Source of the DNA: JAZNLR01 sp045579195
GTDB taxonomy: Bacteria; Bacillota; Clostridia; Christensenellales; CAMQZB01
Assembly (NCBI GenBank): GCA_045579195.1
Contig: JAZNLR010000011.1
Location: 1 to 14,864, forward strand
Direction: 5' to 3'
DNA length: 14,864 nt
Notes under the pieces: model-generated
Seen by the model: only the letters and a program-made list of their open reading frames with translations
Told to the model about the DNA's origin: nothing
Database searches by the model: none
Part shown: positions 14,780 through 14,864 of the stretch, in pieces
How positions within the stretch are numbered: the stretch's first letter is position 1
Layout of the letters: each line of letters begins with the position of its first letter
Translations under genes and position numbers: made by a program

Positions 14780-14864
14780 TTACTTGTTTTTCACGTTCAG
14801 AATGTCGTCGGCAGAGCATCCGAGAAAGGAACAGAGCTTCGACAGCGTTGATAAGCTCGGCTGA
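14780..14864 (-). CDS. XRE/Cro-CI-type helix-turn-helix regulator, C-terminal end only
   Basis: Only the last 27 codons are visible; the gene enters from the right edge and stops with TAA at 14782-14780. The visible peptide, with PSLSTLSKLCSFLGCSADD followed by ILNVKNK, matches the last two helices of small Cro/CI-type HTH proteins (helix after the recognition helix, then LxxLxxxLxCSxDDIL). The protein ends right after the HTH domain, so it is probably a short one-domain DNA-binding protein. Its target is not known. Confidence 0.75.
   Translation of the reverse strand, partial: QPSLSTLSKLCSFLGCSADDILNVKNK

Overview
The window looks like chromosomal sequence from a strictly anaerobic, gut-type member of the Bacillota (Clostridia or a relative). 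The evidence is a class III (oxygen-sensitive) ribonucleotide reductase, a gyrB-gyrA pair of Firmicute length with a Thr at the quinolone position of GyrA, strong AGGAGG-type ribosome binding sites, TTGACA/TATAAT promoters with frequent TG-extended -10 boxes, and a mid-range base composition. No phage, IS element, CRISPR array, rRNA or tRNA was recognised.

Layout from left to right. (1) 1-1566: the 5' half of a GH4 alpha-galactosidase (minus strand, running off the left edge) is divergent from an AraC-family regulator (plus strand). (2) 1578-5005: an nrdD-trxB operon on the minus strand. NrdD carries a fused C-terminal CPNC redoxin domain, and its start codon region is preceded by a good promoter and two tandem NrdR boxes. 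(3) 5092-6933: an SGNH/GDSL esterase (plus) converges on an exported GH43-type glycosidase (minus). (4) 7049-9737: an unusual 416-residue ferritin-like protein and an RsmF-type 16S rRNA m5C methyltransferase, both minus. (5) 9794-14573: the operon [74-aa unknown ORF]-gyrB-gyrA, minus, with its own promoter. (6) 14574-14864: an A-tract-rich spacer, a minus-strand terminator and the 3' end of an XRE-type HTH gene.

How the genes fit together. GH4, AraC, SGNH esterase and GH43 look like a small plant-glycan utilisation set interrupted by nrdD-trxB. The strongest cis-regulatory observation is that the GH4 and GH43 promoters, more than 6 kb apart, share a roughly 30-bp upstream element that matches at 26 of 30 positions and lies at exactly the same distance from the -10 box. 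This makes a joint regulon of the local AraC protein likely. The second theme is a self-contained reduction chain for anaerobic dNTP synthesis: the reductase carries its own redoxin, and the reductase for that redoxin is encoded next door with translational coupling (TGATG). That flavoprotein lacks the usual NADPH-recognition residues, so its electron donor may not be NADPH. The third item is the ferritin-like protein, which has three Glu-x29-[Glu/Asp]-xx-His helix-hairpin signatures at identical spacing.

No stretch longer than 300 bases lacks a gene. The longest spacers are 4859-5132 (nrdD/SGNH regulatory region) and 14497-14779 (gyrase promoter, A-tracts and terminator).
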